From: Scandinavium ludwigii_A
GTDB taxonomy: Bacteria; Pseudomonadota; Gammaproteobacteria; Enterobacterales; Enterobacteriaceae
Direction: 5' to 3'
DNA length: 64,000 nucleotides
NCBI GenBank assembly: GCA_050516505.1
Contig: CP191518.1
Location: forward strand, 4,496,878-4,560,877
The position numbers and the translations under genes were made by a program. Below are positions 8,978-21,852 of the stretch, piece after piece. Below the pieces are notes generated by a model. That model was not told the DNA's origin and ran no database searches. It saw only the letters and a list, made by a program, of their open reading frames with translations. Numbering within the stretch: position 1 is the stretch's first letter; every line of letters starts with the position of its first letter.

Positions 8978-9877
8978 ATGTCGAGATTACTCGCTGCGAT
9001 GACGCTTTTGCTGAGTATCGCCCTTACCATTATCGTAACCATTGCGTGCTCTGTGCCGATCATCCTGGCGGGCATTATCAAACTGTTGCTTCCCATTCCC
9101 ACGGTATGGCGTTCCGTCTCGGCGCTTTGCAACCTGATGATGTACTGCTGGTGCTCTGGCCTTGCGTTATTACTTCATCTGAATCCGTGGCTGAAGTGGG
9201 ATGTTGTAGGCCTGGAAGGGTTGAGCAAGAAAAACTGGTATCTGCTTATATGCAATCATCATAGCTGGGCAGACATCGTGGTGCTGTGCGTGTTGTTCCA
9301 CAAGCATATCCCGATGAACAAATACTTTTTAAAGCAGCAACTGGCCTGGGTTCCGTTTATCGGCCTCGCCTGTTGGGCGTTGGATATGCCTTTTATGCGC
9401 CGCTACTCCAGAGCTTATTTGATTCGCCATCCGGAACGTCGTGGGAAAGATGTGGAAACCACACGGCGTTCATGCGAGAAATTCCGCACTCATCCCACCA
9501 CCATTGTGAATTTCGTCGAAGGCTCTCGATTTACGGAAGATAAACGCATTGAAACCCGCTCGCCTTATAAGCACCTGCTGCCGCCGAAGGCTGCAGGGAT
9601 AGCGATGGCGCTGAACGTGTTGGGAAGCCAGTTTGATAAGCTGATGAACGTCACGCTGTGCTATCCGGAAAACGATCGCACGCCCTTTTTCGATATGCTG
9701 AGCGGGAAGTTAACCCGCATTGTCGTACATGTGGATCTGGTGCCTATCGCACAAGAGCTGCATGGCGATTACGTGAACGATAAGAACTTTAAGCGGGGTT
9801 TTCAGCGTTGGCTGAATACCTTGTGGACGGAAAAAGATGCGCGAATCGAAGAGATGATAGCAGTAAGTATGAAATGA
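8978..9877 (+). CDS. yihG: Probable PlsC-type acyltransferase YihG
   Basis: Inner-membrane 1-acylglycerol-3-phosphate acyltransferase family protein; in E. coli YihG is an accessory lysophosphatidate acyltransferase. 299 residues from the ATG at 8978 (a TTG two codons earlier is also in frame). Two hydrophobic segments lie in the first 70 residues. The catalytic NHX4D motif is NHHSWAD (about 93-99), and a later FVEGSR motif matches the glycerol-phosphate binding block of the family. Convergent with dsbA. Confidence 0.93.
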   Translation: MSRLLAAMTLLLSIALTIIVTIACSVPIILAGIIKLLLPIPTVWRSVSALCNLMMYCWCSGLALLLHLNPWLKWDVVGLEGLSKKNWYLLICNHHSWADIVVLCVLFHKHIPMNKYFLKQQLAWVPFIGLACWALDMPFMRRYSRAYLIRHPERRGKDVETTRRSCEKFRTHPTTIVNFVEGSRFTEDKRIETRSPYKHLLPPKAAGIAMALNVLGSQFDKLMNVTLCYPENDRTPFFDMLSGKLTRIVVHVDLVPIAQELHGDYVNDKNFKRGFQRWLNTLWTEKDARIEEMIAVSMK

Positions 9878-9917
9878 ATTTACGCTATTAGCCCCAGATA
9901 TTTTGGGGCGCTCAAAT

Positions 9918-9946
9918 AATAACGCCGGTCAGTGACCGGCGTTATT
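9918..9946. terminator. Bidirectional terminator between yihG and dsbA
   Basis: A perfect 14-bp inverted repeat (AATAACGCCGGTCA / TGACCGGCGTTATT) around a single base, with T-rich sequence after it on the plus strand and A/T-rich sequence on the other. It ends one base before the dsbA stop codon. Confidence 0.85.
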
Positions 9947-10570
9947 TTATTTTTTCTCAACAAGTTGCTTCACGGTATCGGCATATTGCTGCACGAAGAC
10001 ATCCATGTTGCTGGTATCCATACCCTGCGGGTTCAGCTGGTATTTACCGTTGACGTACATCGCTGGAACGCCCTGCAGCTGCAGATCGGCTGCGGCTTTT
10101 TCTTCCTGAGCAACGATAGATTTCACCACAAAGCTGTTCCAGGCTGCGTCATAATCTTCGCCTTTAATACCTGCGTCTACGAAGACCTGACGGATGTCAG
10201 CAACAGTCTGGACGGTCTGGGTTTTTTGTACGGCTTCGAACATTGGAGCGGTGATCTTATCTTCCACGCCCAGCGCCATTGCCACTGCCCACGCCTGAGT
10301 CAGCTCTTTGCCCAGTGGGCCCAGGAACTCAACGTGATACTTGGTCATTTTTGTGCCTTCCGGCAGCTTTTTCTTCACGTTATCAGAGACGTGAAGGACC
10401 TGCTCAAACTCGTAGCAGTGTGGGCAATAGAATGAGAAGAACTCCAGAACCTGTGGTTCACCGGCTACAGGTTTTTCCAGCGTGGAGTACTGTTTGCCAT
10501 CGGTGATTTGCGCAGCGGCGGCGCTGAATGCGAGAACCATGCCTGCCAGCGCAAGAAAAATCTTTTTCAT
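9947..10570 (-). CDS. dsbA: Periplasmic thiol:disulfide oxidoreductase DsbA
   Basis: Introduces disulfide bonds into exported proteins and is reoxidised by DsbB. The 207-residue precursor (E. coli 208) starts with a clear signal peptide: MKKIFLALAG, a hydrophobic core, then AAAAQ with cleavage near residue 19-20. The thioredoxin-fold active site CPHC is at residues 49-52, and the cis-proline loop appears as GVPAMYV. The gene follows srkA by 26 bp on the same strand, matching the srkA-dsbA operon, which in E. coli is induced by Cpx. Confidence 0.98.
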   Translation of the reverse strand: MKKIFLALAGMVLAFSAAAAQITDGKQYSTLEKPVAGEPQVLEFFSFYCPHCYEFEQVLHVSDNVKKKLPEGTKMTKYHVEFLGPLGKELTQAWAVAMALGVEDKITAPMFEAVQKTQTVQTVADIRQVFVDAGIKGEDYDAAWNSFVVKSIVAQEEKAAADLQLQGVPAMYVNGKYQLNPQGMDTSNMDVFVQQYADTVKQLVEKK

Positions 10571-10596
10571 TGTTAACTCTCTCCTGAAAGTGTCTG

Positions 10597-11583
10597 TTAA
10601 TACATTGGCGTTAATTGTAATGGTGGTTCCTGGAGAACCCTGACTTGTTCCAGGAACATTTGGGTTTGCCTGCGCCAGTTATCTTCTTCGGCAAGCCAAG
10701 GAAAATTAACGGGAAAGGCAGGATCGCCCCAGCGGCGGATTAACCACGCCAGGTAATAAACCATACGCATGGCGCGTAACGGTTCAATGAAGGAAAGCTC
10801 AGCGGTATCGAAGGTGCTGAACTCTTCATAGGCTTCAAGAATGGTATCAAGCTGCATCAAACGTTCGGCACGATCGCCGTGTAACAGCATCCACAGATCC
10901 TGAACAGCCGGGCCATTTCTGGCATCATCAAGATCGACAAACATCGGCCCATCGCGCCAGAGAATGTTACCGGCATGGCAATCACCATGAAGTCTCAGAG
11001 AGGTAAAACGGGTGTGCCATTGCTGCATGACGGCATCAATCAGCTTGTCTGTGGCAGCAAGGAAATTGGCTTTCAGCGAAGATGGAACCAGCGGAGTGGA
11101 TTCAAAAATCTTGCGGGGTTCTAGCAAATATTCCTGCAAGCCGATATCCGGGCGCGCGGTAAACAGCTTTTTACGGCCGGTCTGATGAAGGCGCCCCAGT
11201 GAACGACCAACCCACTCCATCTGATCCAAATTATCCGGTTCGAACTGACGGCCGCCAACGCTTGGGAATACCGCAAAGGAGAACCCCTGCTGGCTCAATA
11301 GCGTTTCACCCTCAAATGCAATAGGTGCGGCGACAGGCACATCATCGGCCTGTAAGTCGTGCGCGAAAAGATGTTCTTCGCGGATTTGGTCTGCGGTCCA
11401 GCGCTGAGGACGATAGAATTTCACGACGAAGCGACGCCTGTCTTCATCCTGAAATTGCCAGACGCGATTCTCGTAGCTGTTGAGTGGAGTCAAACCAGAA
11501 TCCACCCGAATACCTTGATCAAAAAGTGCATCAACGATGGTATCCGGGTGTAGAGTCTGGAAAGTAAAAGCCTTATCGTTCAT
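10597..11583 (-). CDS. srkA: Stress response kinase A (SrkA/RdoA)
   Basis: Ser/Thr protein kinase with an aminoglycoside phosphotransferase-like fold, linked in E. coli to Cpx stress signalling and protection from programmed death. 328 residues, the family length. The catalytic loop is visible as HGDCHAGNI (around residue 198) and the metal-binding aspartate region as FVDLDDA. It sits 26 bp upstream of dsbA in the same operon and 76 bp downstream of yihD. Confidence 0.95.
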   Translation of the reverse strand: MNDKAFTFQTLHPDTIVDALFDQGIRVDSGLTPLNSYENRVWQFQDEDRRRFVVKFYRPQRWTADQIREEHLFAHDLQADDVPVAAPIAFEGETLLSQQGFSFAVFPSVGGRQFEPDNLDQMEWVGRSLGRLHQTGRKKLFTARPDIGLQEYLLEPRKIFESTPLVPSSLKANFLAATDKLIDAVMQQWHTRFTSLRLHGDCHAGNILWRDGPMFVDLDDARNGPAVQDLWMLLHGDRAERLMQLDTILEAYEEFSTFDTAELSFIEPLRAMRMVYYLAWLIRRWGDPAFPVNFPWLAEEDNWRRQTQMFLEQVRVLQEPPLQLTPMY

Positions 11584-11659
11584 CCGATTATCCGGAAATT
11601 ACTGCGAATAATTCAGGATATCATTTCACAGCCTTTTCGGTCGCACCTCTTACAAGCTT

Positions 11660-11929
11660 TTACTCTTTAATTACGCCGCGAGCGCGGAGCAGTGCGGTTT
11701 TAAAATCTTCTTCATAATCTTTCTTAATGCCCGGGATAGCCGCATCTTTCGCGGAATCGCGCATTTTCAGATGATAAATCAGAATATCATCGGAAAGATC
11801 CGTCAGCTCACCGTCAAAACCTGACTCCTTCGCCAGTTTCTGTAAGAATTGCATCAGGTTCAGCTCAGGCTCTTTTTGCCAGGCTGGCTGGAGAAGCTCA
11901 ATCACTTCGTTCAGACGTTTACATTTCAT
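11660..11929 (-). CDS. yihD: Conserved protein YihD (DUF1040)
   Basis: An 89-residue soluble protein of unknown biochemical role, conserved in enterobacteria at this position. Start MKCKRLNEVIELLQPAW and full length match the E. coli protein. No signal peptide, membrane segment or catalytic motif is seen; the sequence is amphipathic and helix-rich. Divergent from mobA with only 69 bp between starts, so the two promoters must lie close together. Confidence 0.93.
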   Translation of the reverse strand: MKCKRLNEVIELLQPAWQKEPELNLMQFLQKLAKESGFDGELTDLSDDILIYHLKMRDSAKDAAIPGIKKDYEEDFKTALLRARGVIKE

Positions 11930-11998
11930 TTATTTGCTCCTTACGCTTAACAGTCACACGTTAGCAGGGTCAAACCCACAATAAAAGAGGCGATATTC

Positions 11999-12583
11999 GT
12001 GAATCAGCATCAGGGGATAACCGGCGTCGTGCTGGCAGGCGGAAAGGCTAGCCGAATGGGTGGCATCGATAAAGGATTACAGGAGCTTAACGGAATTCCA
12101 CTATGGCAACACGTCGCCGCTACGCTTTCTGTGCAAACGGAAACACTGGCTGTCAGCGCAAACCGTTCAATGGATATATACCGTTCCCATGGCCATGTCG
12201 TAGTAGAGGATGTATTACCAGATTACCCTGGCCCCCTTGCCGGAATGCTCGCTGCAATGCAGCAATTACCGGGCGAGTGGTTTCTTTTTTGCCCGTGCGA
12301 TACGCCCTTTATTCCAGAATTTCTGACCGATCGTTTTTTTCAGTTCAGGACCCAGGCACCAGTAGTATGGGCCTATGACGGCGAGCGCGATCATCCCGCA
12401 GTTTCTCTGATTAACCGCAGTGTAGTCCCCGCCCTGGAAAACTATCTTGAGGCAGGAGAACGCCGTGTGATGGTCTTTCTTCAGCGTTGTGGCGGCCATC
12501 GCGTTGACTTTAGCGATGCCAAAGACGCATTTTTCAACGTGAATACGCTCGACGATTTGCAAAATATGCAGGTGAAATCATGA
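11999..12583 (+). CDS. mobA: Molybdenum cofactor guanylyltransferase
   Basis: Transfers GMP from GTP to Mo-molybdopterin to make the MGD cofactor of DMSO-reductase-type enzymes. 194 residues, as in E. coli. The nucleotide-binding motif LAGGKASRMGG lies near the N-terminus, and CPCDTPFIP holds the metal-binding aspartate. The start is GTG at 11999, which gives the family N-terminus MNQHQGITGVVLAGG. The stop overlaps the mobB ATG by four bases (ATGA), so translation is coupled. Confidence 0.96.
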   Translation: MNQHQGITGVVLAGGKASRMGGIDKGLQELNGIPLWQHVAATLSVQTETLAVSANRSMDIYRSHGHVVVEDVLPDYPGPLAGMLAAMQQLPGEWFLFCPCDTPFIPEFLTDRFFQFRTQAPVVWAYDGERDHPAVSLINRSVVPALENYLEAGERRVMVFLQRCGGHRVDFSDAKDAFFNVNTLDDLQNMQVKS

Positions 12584-13092
12584 CGCCGGTTCTGGCCATT
12601 GCCGCGTGGAGCGGTACGGGGAAAACAACCTTACTGAAAGCACTGATCCCTGAGCTGTGTACACGCGGTTTACGTCCGGGACTTATCAAACATACTCATC
12701 ATCGGATGGATATCGACACTCCGGGGAAAGACAGCTATGAACTGCGTAAGGCTGGAGCTGCCCAAACGCTGGTTGCCAGCGGACAACGATGGGCATTAAT
12801 GACGGAAACGCCAGAAGTGGAAGAGCCCGATCTGCAGTATCTGGTTAGCCGCATGGATCTCTCAGCGCTAGATCTGGTATTGGTTGAAGGTTTTAAACAC
12901 GAGTCTGTCGCGAAAATGATTCTCTTCCGACAAGGTACTTCTCACACGATTGAAGAACTTACTCTCGACGAACATGTAGTCGCTATTGCTAGTGACACGC
13001 CGATTGATACGCCTTACCCATTATTGAATATCAATAACATCAATCAGATAGCTAACTTTGTTGAGCAATGGGTTAAGTTACAGAAAGTCTAA
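12580..13092 (+). CDS. mobB: Molybdopterin-guanine dinucleotide biosynthesis adaptor MobB
   Basis: GTP-binding partner of MobA, dispensable in E. coli. 170 residues (E. coli about 175, with a slightly longer N-terminus). The P-loop is WSGTGKTT at residues 10-17; KHTHH and LVEGFKHE are the other family blocks. Overlaps mobA by 4 nt. Downstream is the 3' end of the rRNA operon in convergent orientation, the same neighbour as rrnA has in E. coli. Confidence 0.96.
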   Translation: MTPVLAIAAWSGTGKTTLLKALIPELCTRGLRPGLIKHTHHRMDIDTPGKDSYELRKAGAAQTLVASGQRWALMTETPEVEEPDLQYLVSRMDLSALDLVLVEGFKHESVAKMILFRQGTSHTIEELTLDEHVVAIASDTPIDTPYPLLNINNINQIANFVEQWVKLQKV

Positions 13093-13172
13093 AAGCCGTT
13101 AAGCAGGAGCGATAATCGGGATTACGATTGCGAATGCAAAGATCATCGAGAGATATTATGACGTATAAACGC

Positions 13173-13203
13173 AAAAAACCCCGGCCTTTCGGTCGGGGTT
13201 TCT
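13173..13203 (-). terminator. rRNA operon terminator
   Basis: An 11-bp near-perfect stem (AAACCCCGGCC / GGTCGGGGTTT, one G:T) with a TTTC loop, flanked by an A-run on the mobB side. On the minus strand it lies just after 5S and ends in a T-run; it may also end mobB transcripts. Confidence 0.88.
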
Positions 13204-13213
13204 TACTTATTTG

Positions 13214-13333
13214 ATGCCTGGCAGTTCCCTACTCTCGCATGGGGAGACCCCACACTACCATCGGCGCTACGGCGTTTCACTTCTGAGTTCGGCATGGGGT
13301 CAGGTGGGACCACCGCGCTGTTGCCGCCAGGCA
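13214..13333 (-). rRNA. rrf: 5S ribosomal RNA
   Basis: 120 nt, reading TGCCTGGCGGC at the 5' end (13333) and GCCAGGCAT at the 3' end, near-identical to E. coli 5S. Last RNA of the operon; 94 bp separate it from 23S. No tRNA gene follows it, which fits the rrnA-type 3' end rather than rrnC, where tRNA-Asp and tRNA-Trp follow in E. coli. Confidence 0.98.
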
Positions 13334-13427
13334 AATTCTGTTTCCAACACACCCCTCAGGGTCTGTCAGTTAATCTGTTATCAAGCTGAATATCGCGTCT
13401 CTCTCGCCAAAACATCTTCGGCGTTGT

Positions 13428-16333
<2,906 letters not shown>

Positions 16334-16566
16334 TCACAACCCGAAGATGTTTCTTTCGATTCACCATCGACTTGCGATAATTTGAGAGACTCGAACACAC
16401 CGTATTTTCCTTTCTTATTACGGAGAAAGGAAACAGTGTGTCGTTTCAATTTTCAGCTTGATCCAGATTTTTAAAGAGCAAATATCTCAAACATGACTCA
16501 CCGCTTACGCCGTAAAATCAGTTTTGAGATATGGAGGTCGGCGACTTTCACTCACAAACCAGCAAG

Positions 16567-16642
16567 TGGCGTCCCCTAGGGGATTCGAACCCCTGTTACC
16601 GCCGTGAAAGGGCGGTGTCCTGGGCCTCTAGACGAAGGGGAC
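16567..16642 (-). tRNA. gltU: tRNA-Glu (UUC)
   Basis: 76 nt including an encoded CCA (TGG at 16567-16569 on the plus strand). The acceptor GTCCCCT pairs with AGGGGAC, the T-loop is GTTCGAAT, and the anticodon UUC is at 16608-16606. It is the only tRNA in the 16S-23S spacer, so this operon has the tRNA-Glu spacer type (as E. coli rrnB, C, E, G), not the Ile/Ala type of rrnA, D and H. Confidence 0.98.
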
Positions 16643-16727
16643 ACTGAAGTCTCAATCGCAAGACGCCTTGCTTCTCTACATCTATCAGACAATCTGTGTG
16701 GACACTACAAAGGCAGGTTCTTTAAGG

Positions 16728-18269
<1,542 letters not shown>

Positions 18270-18404
18270 AAGTTTGATGCTCATGAATTAAACTTCGTAA
18301 TGAATTACGTATGTTCACTCATAAGACTTGGTATTCTATTTAGCGTCTTTCGACGTTTAAGAATCCATGTCACTTTGAGTGCCCACACAGATTGTCTGAT
18401 AAAT

Positions 18405-18416
18405 TGTTAAAGAGCA
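18405..18416 (-). promoter_or_regulatory. rRNA leader boxA antitermination site
   Basis: TGCTCTTTAACA on the minus strand, the canonical boxA recognised by NusB/NusE, 136 nt upstream of the 16S start. A second boxA-like TGCTCTTTAAAA occurs in the 16S-23S spacer near 16474-16485. Confidence 0.88.
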
Positions 18417-18455
18417 GTGAGTTACGCGCTTTCGCTTGCTAACTCGAGGTCCCGT

Positions 18456-18483
18456 ATAATACGTTTTCCTCATTCAGAGTCAA
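18456..18483 (-). promoter_or_regulatory. rrn promoter P2
   Basis: On the minus strand TTGACT (18483-18478), a 16-bp spacer and TATTAT (18461-18456), with the same hexamers and spacing as E. coli rrn P2. Confidence 0.88.
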
Positions 18484-18575
18484 GCGTTTATTTTCGCTTT
18501 TCTCTGTCAGGATTTCCTGGGAAACCCTTCTGACCCGGCGGCTAGCGAGCCGTTGTTCCGTGTCAGTGGAGGCGC

Positions 18576-18603
18576 ATTATAGGGAGTTCTGACGAGACGG
18601 CAA
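18576..18603 (-). promoter_or_regulatory. rrn promoter P1
   Basis: On the minus strand TTGCCG (18603-18598), 16 bp, TATAAT (18581-18576), then GCGCC; the CTCCCTATAATGCGCC context is the discriminator typical of stringently controlled rrn P1. AT-rich sequence upstream (18605-18660) fits an UP element and Fis region shared with the divergent yieP side. Confidence 0.88.
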
Positions 18604-18754
18604 GAGGAAATTTGAATTAATTTATCGTTCGCCTTTTTTTTCACCAAACCACTCATAAAAGCACCATTAATTGCACTATCTGCTGTTTTTACCGCCGAAT
18701 TTTGTCTCTGAATGGCATACTAGAAAGGTAATTCGATATGAAGGAAAGGCATCT

Positions 18755-19459
18755 ATGTCCTTGAGCGCGCAACAGCTGGCGGCACAAAAGAACATTTCAT
18801 GGGTTCTTGCAGAGAAACTGGCGCAGAAGATTTTGACCGGCGAATACCCGCCGGAGTGCATCCTCCCCGGAGAGATGGAATTGGGCGAGCAATTTGGCGT
18901 AAGCCGTACCGCCGTTCGTGAAGCGGTGAAGACGCTGACCGCAAAAGGAATGGTTTTGCCGCGACCGCGTATTGGCACCCGAGTGATGCCCCGCAGCGAC
19001 TGGAATTTCCTTGATAAAGAGCTGATATCCTGGTGGCTGACGGAAAGTAACTTTGAAGAAGTCGTAGAACACTTCCTTGTGATGCGCAGCAGCCTTGAAC
19101 CGCAGGCCTGCTTACTGGCGGCCACGCTCGGCAGCGCCGAACAAAAAGCCCGGCTGAATTCATTAATGGAAGAGATGGTCCACCTGAAGCGGCATTTTGA
19201 TCGCCAGCGCTGGATTGAAGTGGATATGGCCTGGCACGAACAGATCTATGCGATGAGCGCCAACCCGTTTCTGACCTCCTTTGCTTCGTTGTTTCATTCT
19301 GTCTATCAAACCTACTTTGCCGCCATCACCCAAAACGAAGTGGTGAAGCTCGATCTCCACCAGGCCATTGTGGATGCCATTCAAGAAAGCGACGGCTCGC
19401 GAGCCTGGAAGGCTTGCCAGGCACTGTTAACGGCTCCAAACACCCAGGCTACGCAATAG
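18755..19459 (+). CDS. yieP: GntR/FadR-family transcriptional regulator YieP
   Basis: 234 residues. The N-terminal winged helix-turn-helix (about 15-75) includes LPGEMELGEQFGVSRTAVREAV, split here as LPGEMELGE and FGVSRTAVREAV; the C-terminal all-helical FCD ligand domain covers about 95-225. The ATG at 18755 gives the E. coli-like MSLSAQQLAAQ; upstream in-frame sequence is not conserved. The hsrA ATG follows its stop with no gap, so they form an operon, and YieP may regulate it. The effector is not known from sequence. Confidence 0.93.
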   Translation: MSLSAQQLAAQKNISWVLAEKLAQKILTGEYPPECILPGEMELGEQFGVSRTAVREAVKTLTAKGMVLPRPRIGTRVMPRSDWNFLDKELISWWLTESNFEEVVEHFLVMRSSLEPQACLLAATLGSAEQKARLNSLMEEMVHLKRHFDRQRWIEVDMAWHEQIYAMSANPFLTSFASLFHSVYQTYFAAITQNEVVKLDLHQAIVDAIQESDGSRAWKACQALLTAPNTQATQ

Positions 19460-20860
19460 ATGACCGAGAAGAAATCACGCAGTATGGCCGGTTTGCCGTG
19501 GATTGCGGCGATGGCCTTCTTTATGCAAGCGCTGGATGCCACCATCCTGAACACCGCGCTCCCCGCAATTGCTCATAGCCTGAACCGCTCCCCATTGGCG
19601 ATGCAGTCGGCCATTATCAGTTACACCCTGACGGTGGCGATGCTGATCCCGGTCAGTGGCTGGCTGGCCGATCGCTTCGGCACACGTCGCATCTTTATGA
19701 TTGCCGTGAGTCTGTTTACCCTGGGCTCTCTGGCGTGCGCCCTGTCAGGTTCATTAACGCAGTTGGTTATCTTCCGCGTAATCCAGGGGGTCGGCGGCGC
19801 AATGATGATGCCTGTCGCCCGCCTCGCGCTGTTACGGGCCTATCCGCGCAGTGAACTTCTACCGGTTCTGAACTTCGTGACCATGCCGGGACTGGTCGGC
19901 CCCATTCTGGGGCCGGTGCTGGGCGGCGTGCTGGTAACCTGGGCGAGCTGGCATTGGATTTTCCTGATTAACATTCCGATCGGCATCGCCGGGCTGTTGT
20001 ATGCCCGCAAATATATGCCGAACTTCACCACGCCACGCCGCAAATTTGATATGACTGGCTTCTTGCTGTTTGGCCTGAGTCTGGTGCTGTTCTCCAGTGG
20101 GATGGAGTTGTTCGGCGAGAAAATTGTCGCGACGTGGATGGCGTTGGCCATCATTGCAGTCAGTGTTCTTCTATTACTGGCATACATTCGCCACGCACGC
20201 CGTCACCCCACGCCACTCATCGCGCTGCCGATGTTTAAGACGCGTACCTTCTCCGTGGGAATTGTCGGCAACCTCGCCACCCGCCTCGGTACAGGCTGCG
20301 TTCCGTTCCTGATGCCGTTGATGTTGCAGGTTGGGTTTGGTTATCCGGCGCTGATTGCAGGCTGCATGATGGCGCCCACGGCGTTAGGATCGATTCTGGC
20401 GAAATCGACGGTGACGCAGGTGCTGCGTTGGCTGGGATATCGTAAAACACTGGTAGGGATTACGGTGTTTATCGGCCTGATGATTGCGCAGTTCTCGCTG
20501 CAGTCTCCGTCCATGCCGGTGTGGATGCTAGTCCTGCCTTTATTCGTGCTGGGAATGGCAATGTCGACACAGTTTACGTCGATGAACACTATAACGTTGG
20601 CTGACCTCACTGACGAGAACGCCAGCAGCGGCAATAGCGTGCTGGCCGTGACGCAGCAGCTGTCTATTAGCCTTGGGGTGGCAATCAGTGCCGCAGTGCT
20701 ACGCTTTTATGAAGGGTTTGAAGGCAGCAACACCGTGGAACAGTTCCACTATACCTTTATTACGATGGGGGCCCTCACCGTGGTATCGGCGCTGACGTTT
20801 ATGCTGTTAAAACCGAAAGATGGCCGCAACCTGATTAAAGAGCGGCACAAGAAAGCTTAA
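19460..20860 (+). CDS. hsrA: Drug-resistance MFS transporter HsrA (YieO), DHA2 family
   Basis: 466-residue inner-membrane protein with about 14 hydrophobic segments, the DHA2 pattern. Family motifs are visible: LDATILNTALP in helix 1 (motif D1), GWLADRFGTRRIF (motif A) and a PGLVGPILGPVLGG motif C for drug:H+ antiport. The substrate is unknown; in E. coli, overexpression has been tied to homocysteine sensitivity and resistance phenotypes. Starts directly after the yieP stop and its end overlaps the end of convergent rbsR by 4 bp. Confidence 0.93.
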   Translation: MTEKKSRSMAGLPWIAAMAFFMQALDATILNTALPAIAHSLNRSPLAMQSAIISYTLTVAMLIPVSGWLADRFGTRRIFMIAVSLFTLGSLACALSGSLTQLVIFRVIQGVGGAMMMPVARLALLRAYPRSELLPVLNFVTMPGLVGPILGPVLGGVLVTWASWHWIFLINIPIGIAGLLYARKYMPNFTTPRRKFDMTGFLLFGLSLVLFSSGMELFGEKIVATWMALAIIAVSVLLLLAYIRHARRHPTPLIALPMFKTRTFSVGIVGNLATRLGTGCVPFLMPLMLQVGFGYPALIAGCMMAPTALGSILAKSTVTQVLRWLGYRKTLVGITVFIGLMIAQFSLQSPSMPVWMLVLPLFVLGMAMSTQFTSMNTITLADLTDENASSGNSVLAVTQQLSISLGVAISAAVLRFYEGFEGSNTVEQFHYTFITMGALTVVSALTFMLLKPKDGRNLIKERHKKA

Positions 20861-21849
20861 GCTGAACCGCGCACCACCAGCTCGGGCGTCAGTTGCACAC
20901 GCTGCTGTTTCTGCCCGGGCTGCGCCATTCGGTGAATCAATACATCGATAGCCAGCTCACCCAGTTCATCTTTCGGCTGATGGATTGTCGTCAGCGGCGG
21001 CGTCATATAGGCCGCCAGTTCGATATCGTCATAACCGACTACCGCCACATCCCGGGGAATGTTAAGCCCCGCCTGATACAACGCCTGGTAAACCCCGACT
21101 GCCATCGCGTCATTACCCACGAACACCGCCTGCGGGGGTTTCGGCAGCGCCAGCAATGCCTGCATTGCCGTTAATCCGCCGCCAAATTCAAAATTGCTGG
21201 TAATAATGTAGCCATCAACAACCGGTAAGCCGCTGCGTGCCATTGCCGCCAGATACCCTTCAAGGCGCAGGCGGGCGGGCGTTTTATCCAACGGCCCGGC
21301 AATACAGGCGATACGACGATAGCCTTTATCGATCAGGTACTGCGTTGCCATGTCCCCGCCGAGCAGCGAGTTATCCTGAATAATATCGCTGTCACCATCG
21401 AACGGCGCCCAATCCATCATTACCGTCGGTATAGAAGGATAGCGCTGGACGATTTCCGGCGACGGCTGATGCGTTTCGGTACACAGTAGCAATAAACCGT
21501 CGACGCGCTTTTGCATTAGCGTTTCGAGATTACTGTTCATTCGCTGCTCGTCGCCTTCGGTGTTGCAGAGCACCAGACTGTAGCCACGTTCAAAGCAGCT
21601 GCGCTCCACGCCGCGAACCAACTCCGAATAAAAGGGATTAGTACTGGCGGTGATCAGCATGCCGATAGTATGGGTCTGATTGAGTTTGAGGCTACGCGCC
21701 AAGGCCGAAGGCGCGTAGTTAAGGCTTTTAATCGCGGCATTCACCTTTTCGGTGATGCTTTCGCTGACAAACCGGTCTTTATTAATAACGTGAGAGACCG
21801 TTGAAGTGGAAACGCCCGCCTGGCGAGCAACATCCTTCATGGTAGCCAA
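20857..21849 (-). CDS. rbsR: Ribose operon repressor
   Basis: LacI-family repressor, 330 residues, as in E. coli. The helix-turn-helix is DVARQAGVSTSTVSHVINK (about 6-24), with the hinge helix AARSLK-type segment SALARSLK, and a periplasmic-binding-protein-like core that binds ribose. The first codon is TTG (21849), three codons before an in-frame ATG; an AGGGG precedes it and the E. coli protein has the same MATMKDVA start. It is the last gene of rbsDACBKR, three bases after rbsK. Operators are at 26728-26743 and 26808-26823. Confidence 0.97.
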   Translation of the reverse strand: MATMKDVARQAGVSTSTVSHVINKDRFVSESITEKVNAAIKSLNYAPSALARSLKLNQTHTIGMLITASTNPFYSELVRGVERSCFERGYSLVLCNTEGDEQRMNSNLETLMQKRVDGLLLLCTETHQPSPEIVQRYPSIPTVMMDWAPFDGDSDIIQDNSLLGGDMATQYLIDKGYRRIACIAGPLDKTPARLRLEGYLAAMARSGLPVVDGYIITSNFEFGGGLTAMQALLALPKPPQAVFVGNDAMAVGVYQALYQAGLNIPRDVAVVGYDDIELAAYMTPPLTTIHQPKDELGELAIDVLIHRMAQPGQKQQRVQLTPELVVRGSA

Positions 21850-21852
21850 GCG

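Noticed and set aside
11999..13092. mobAB as horizontally acquired because the proteins diverge more from E. coli than their neighbours
   Set aside because: Gene order, overlap and length are canonical, and mob proteins evolve quickly; I could not compute composition to support transfer.
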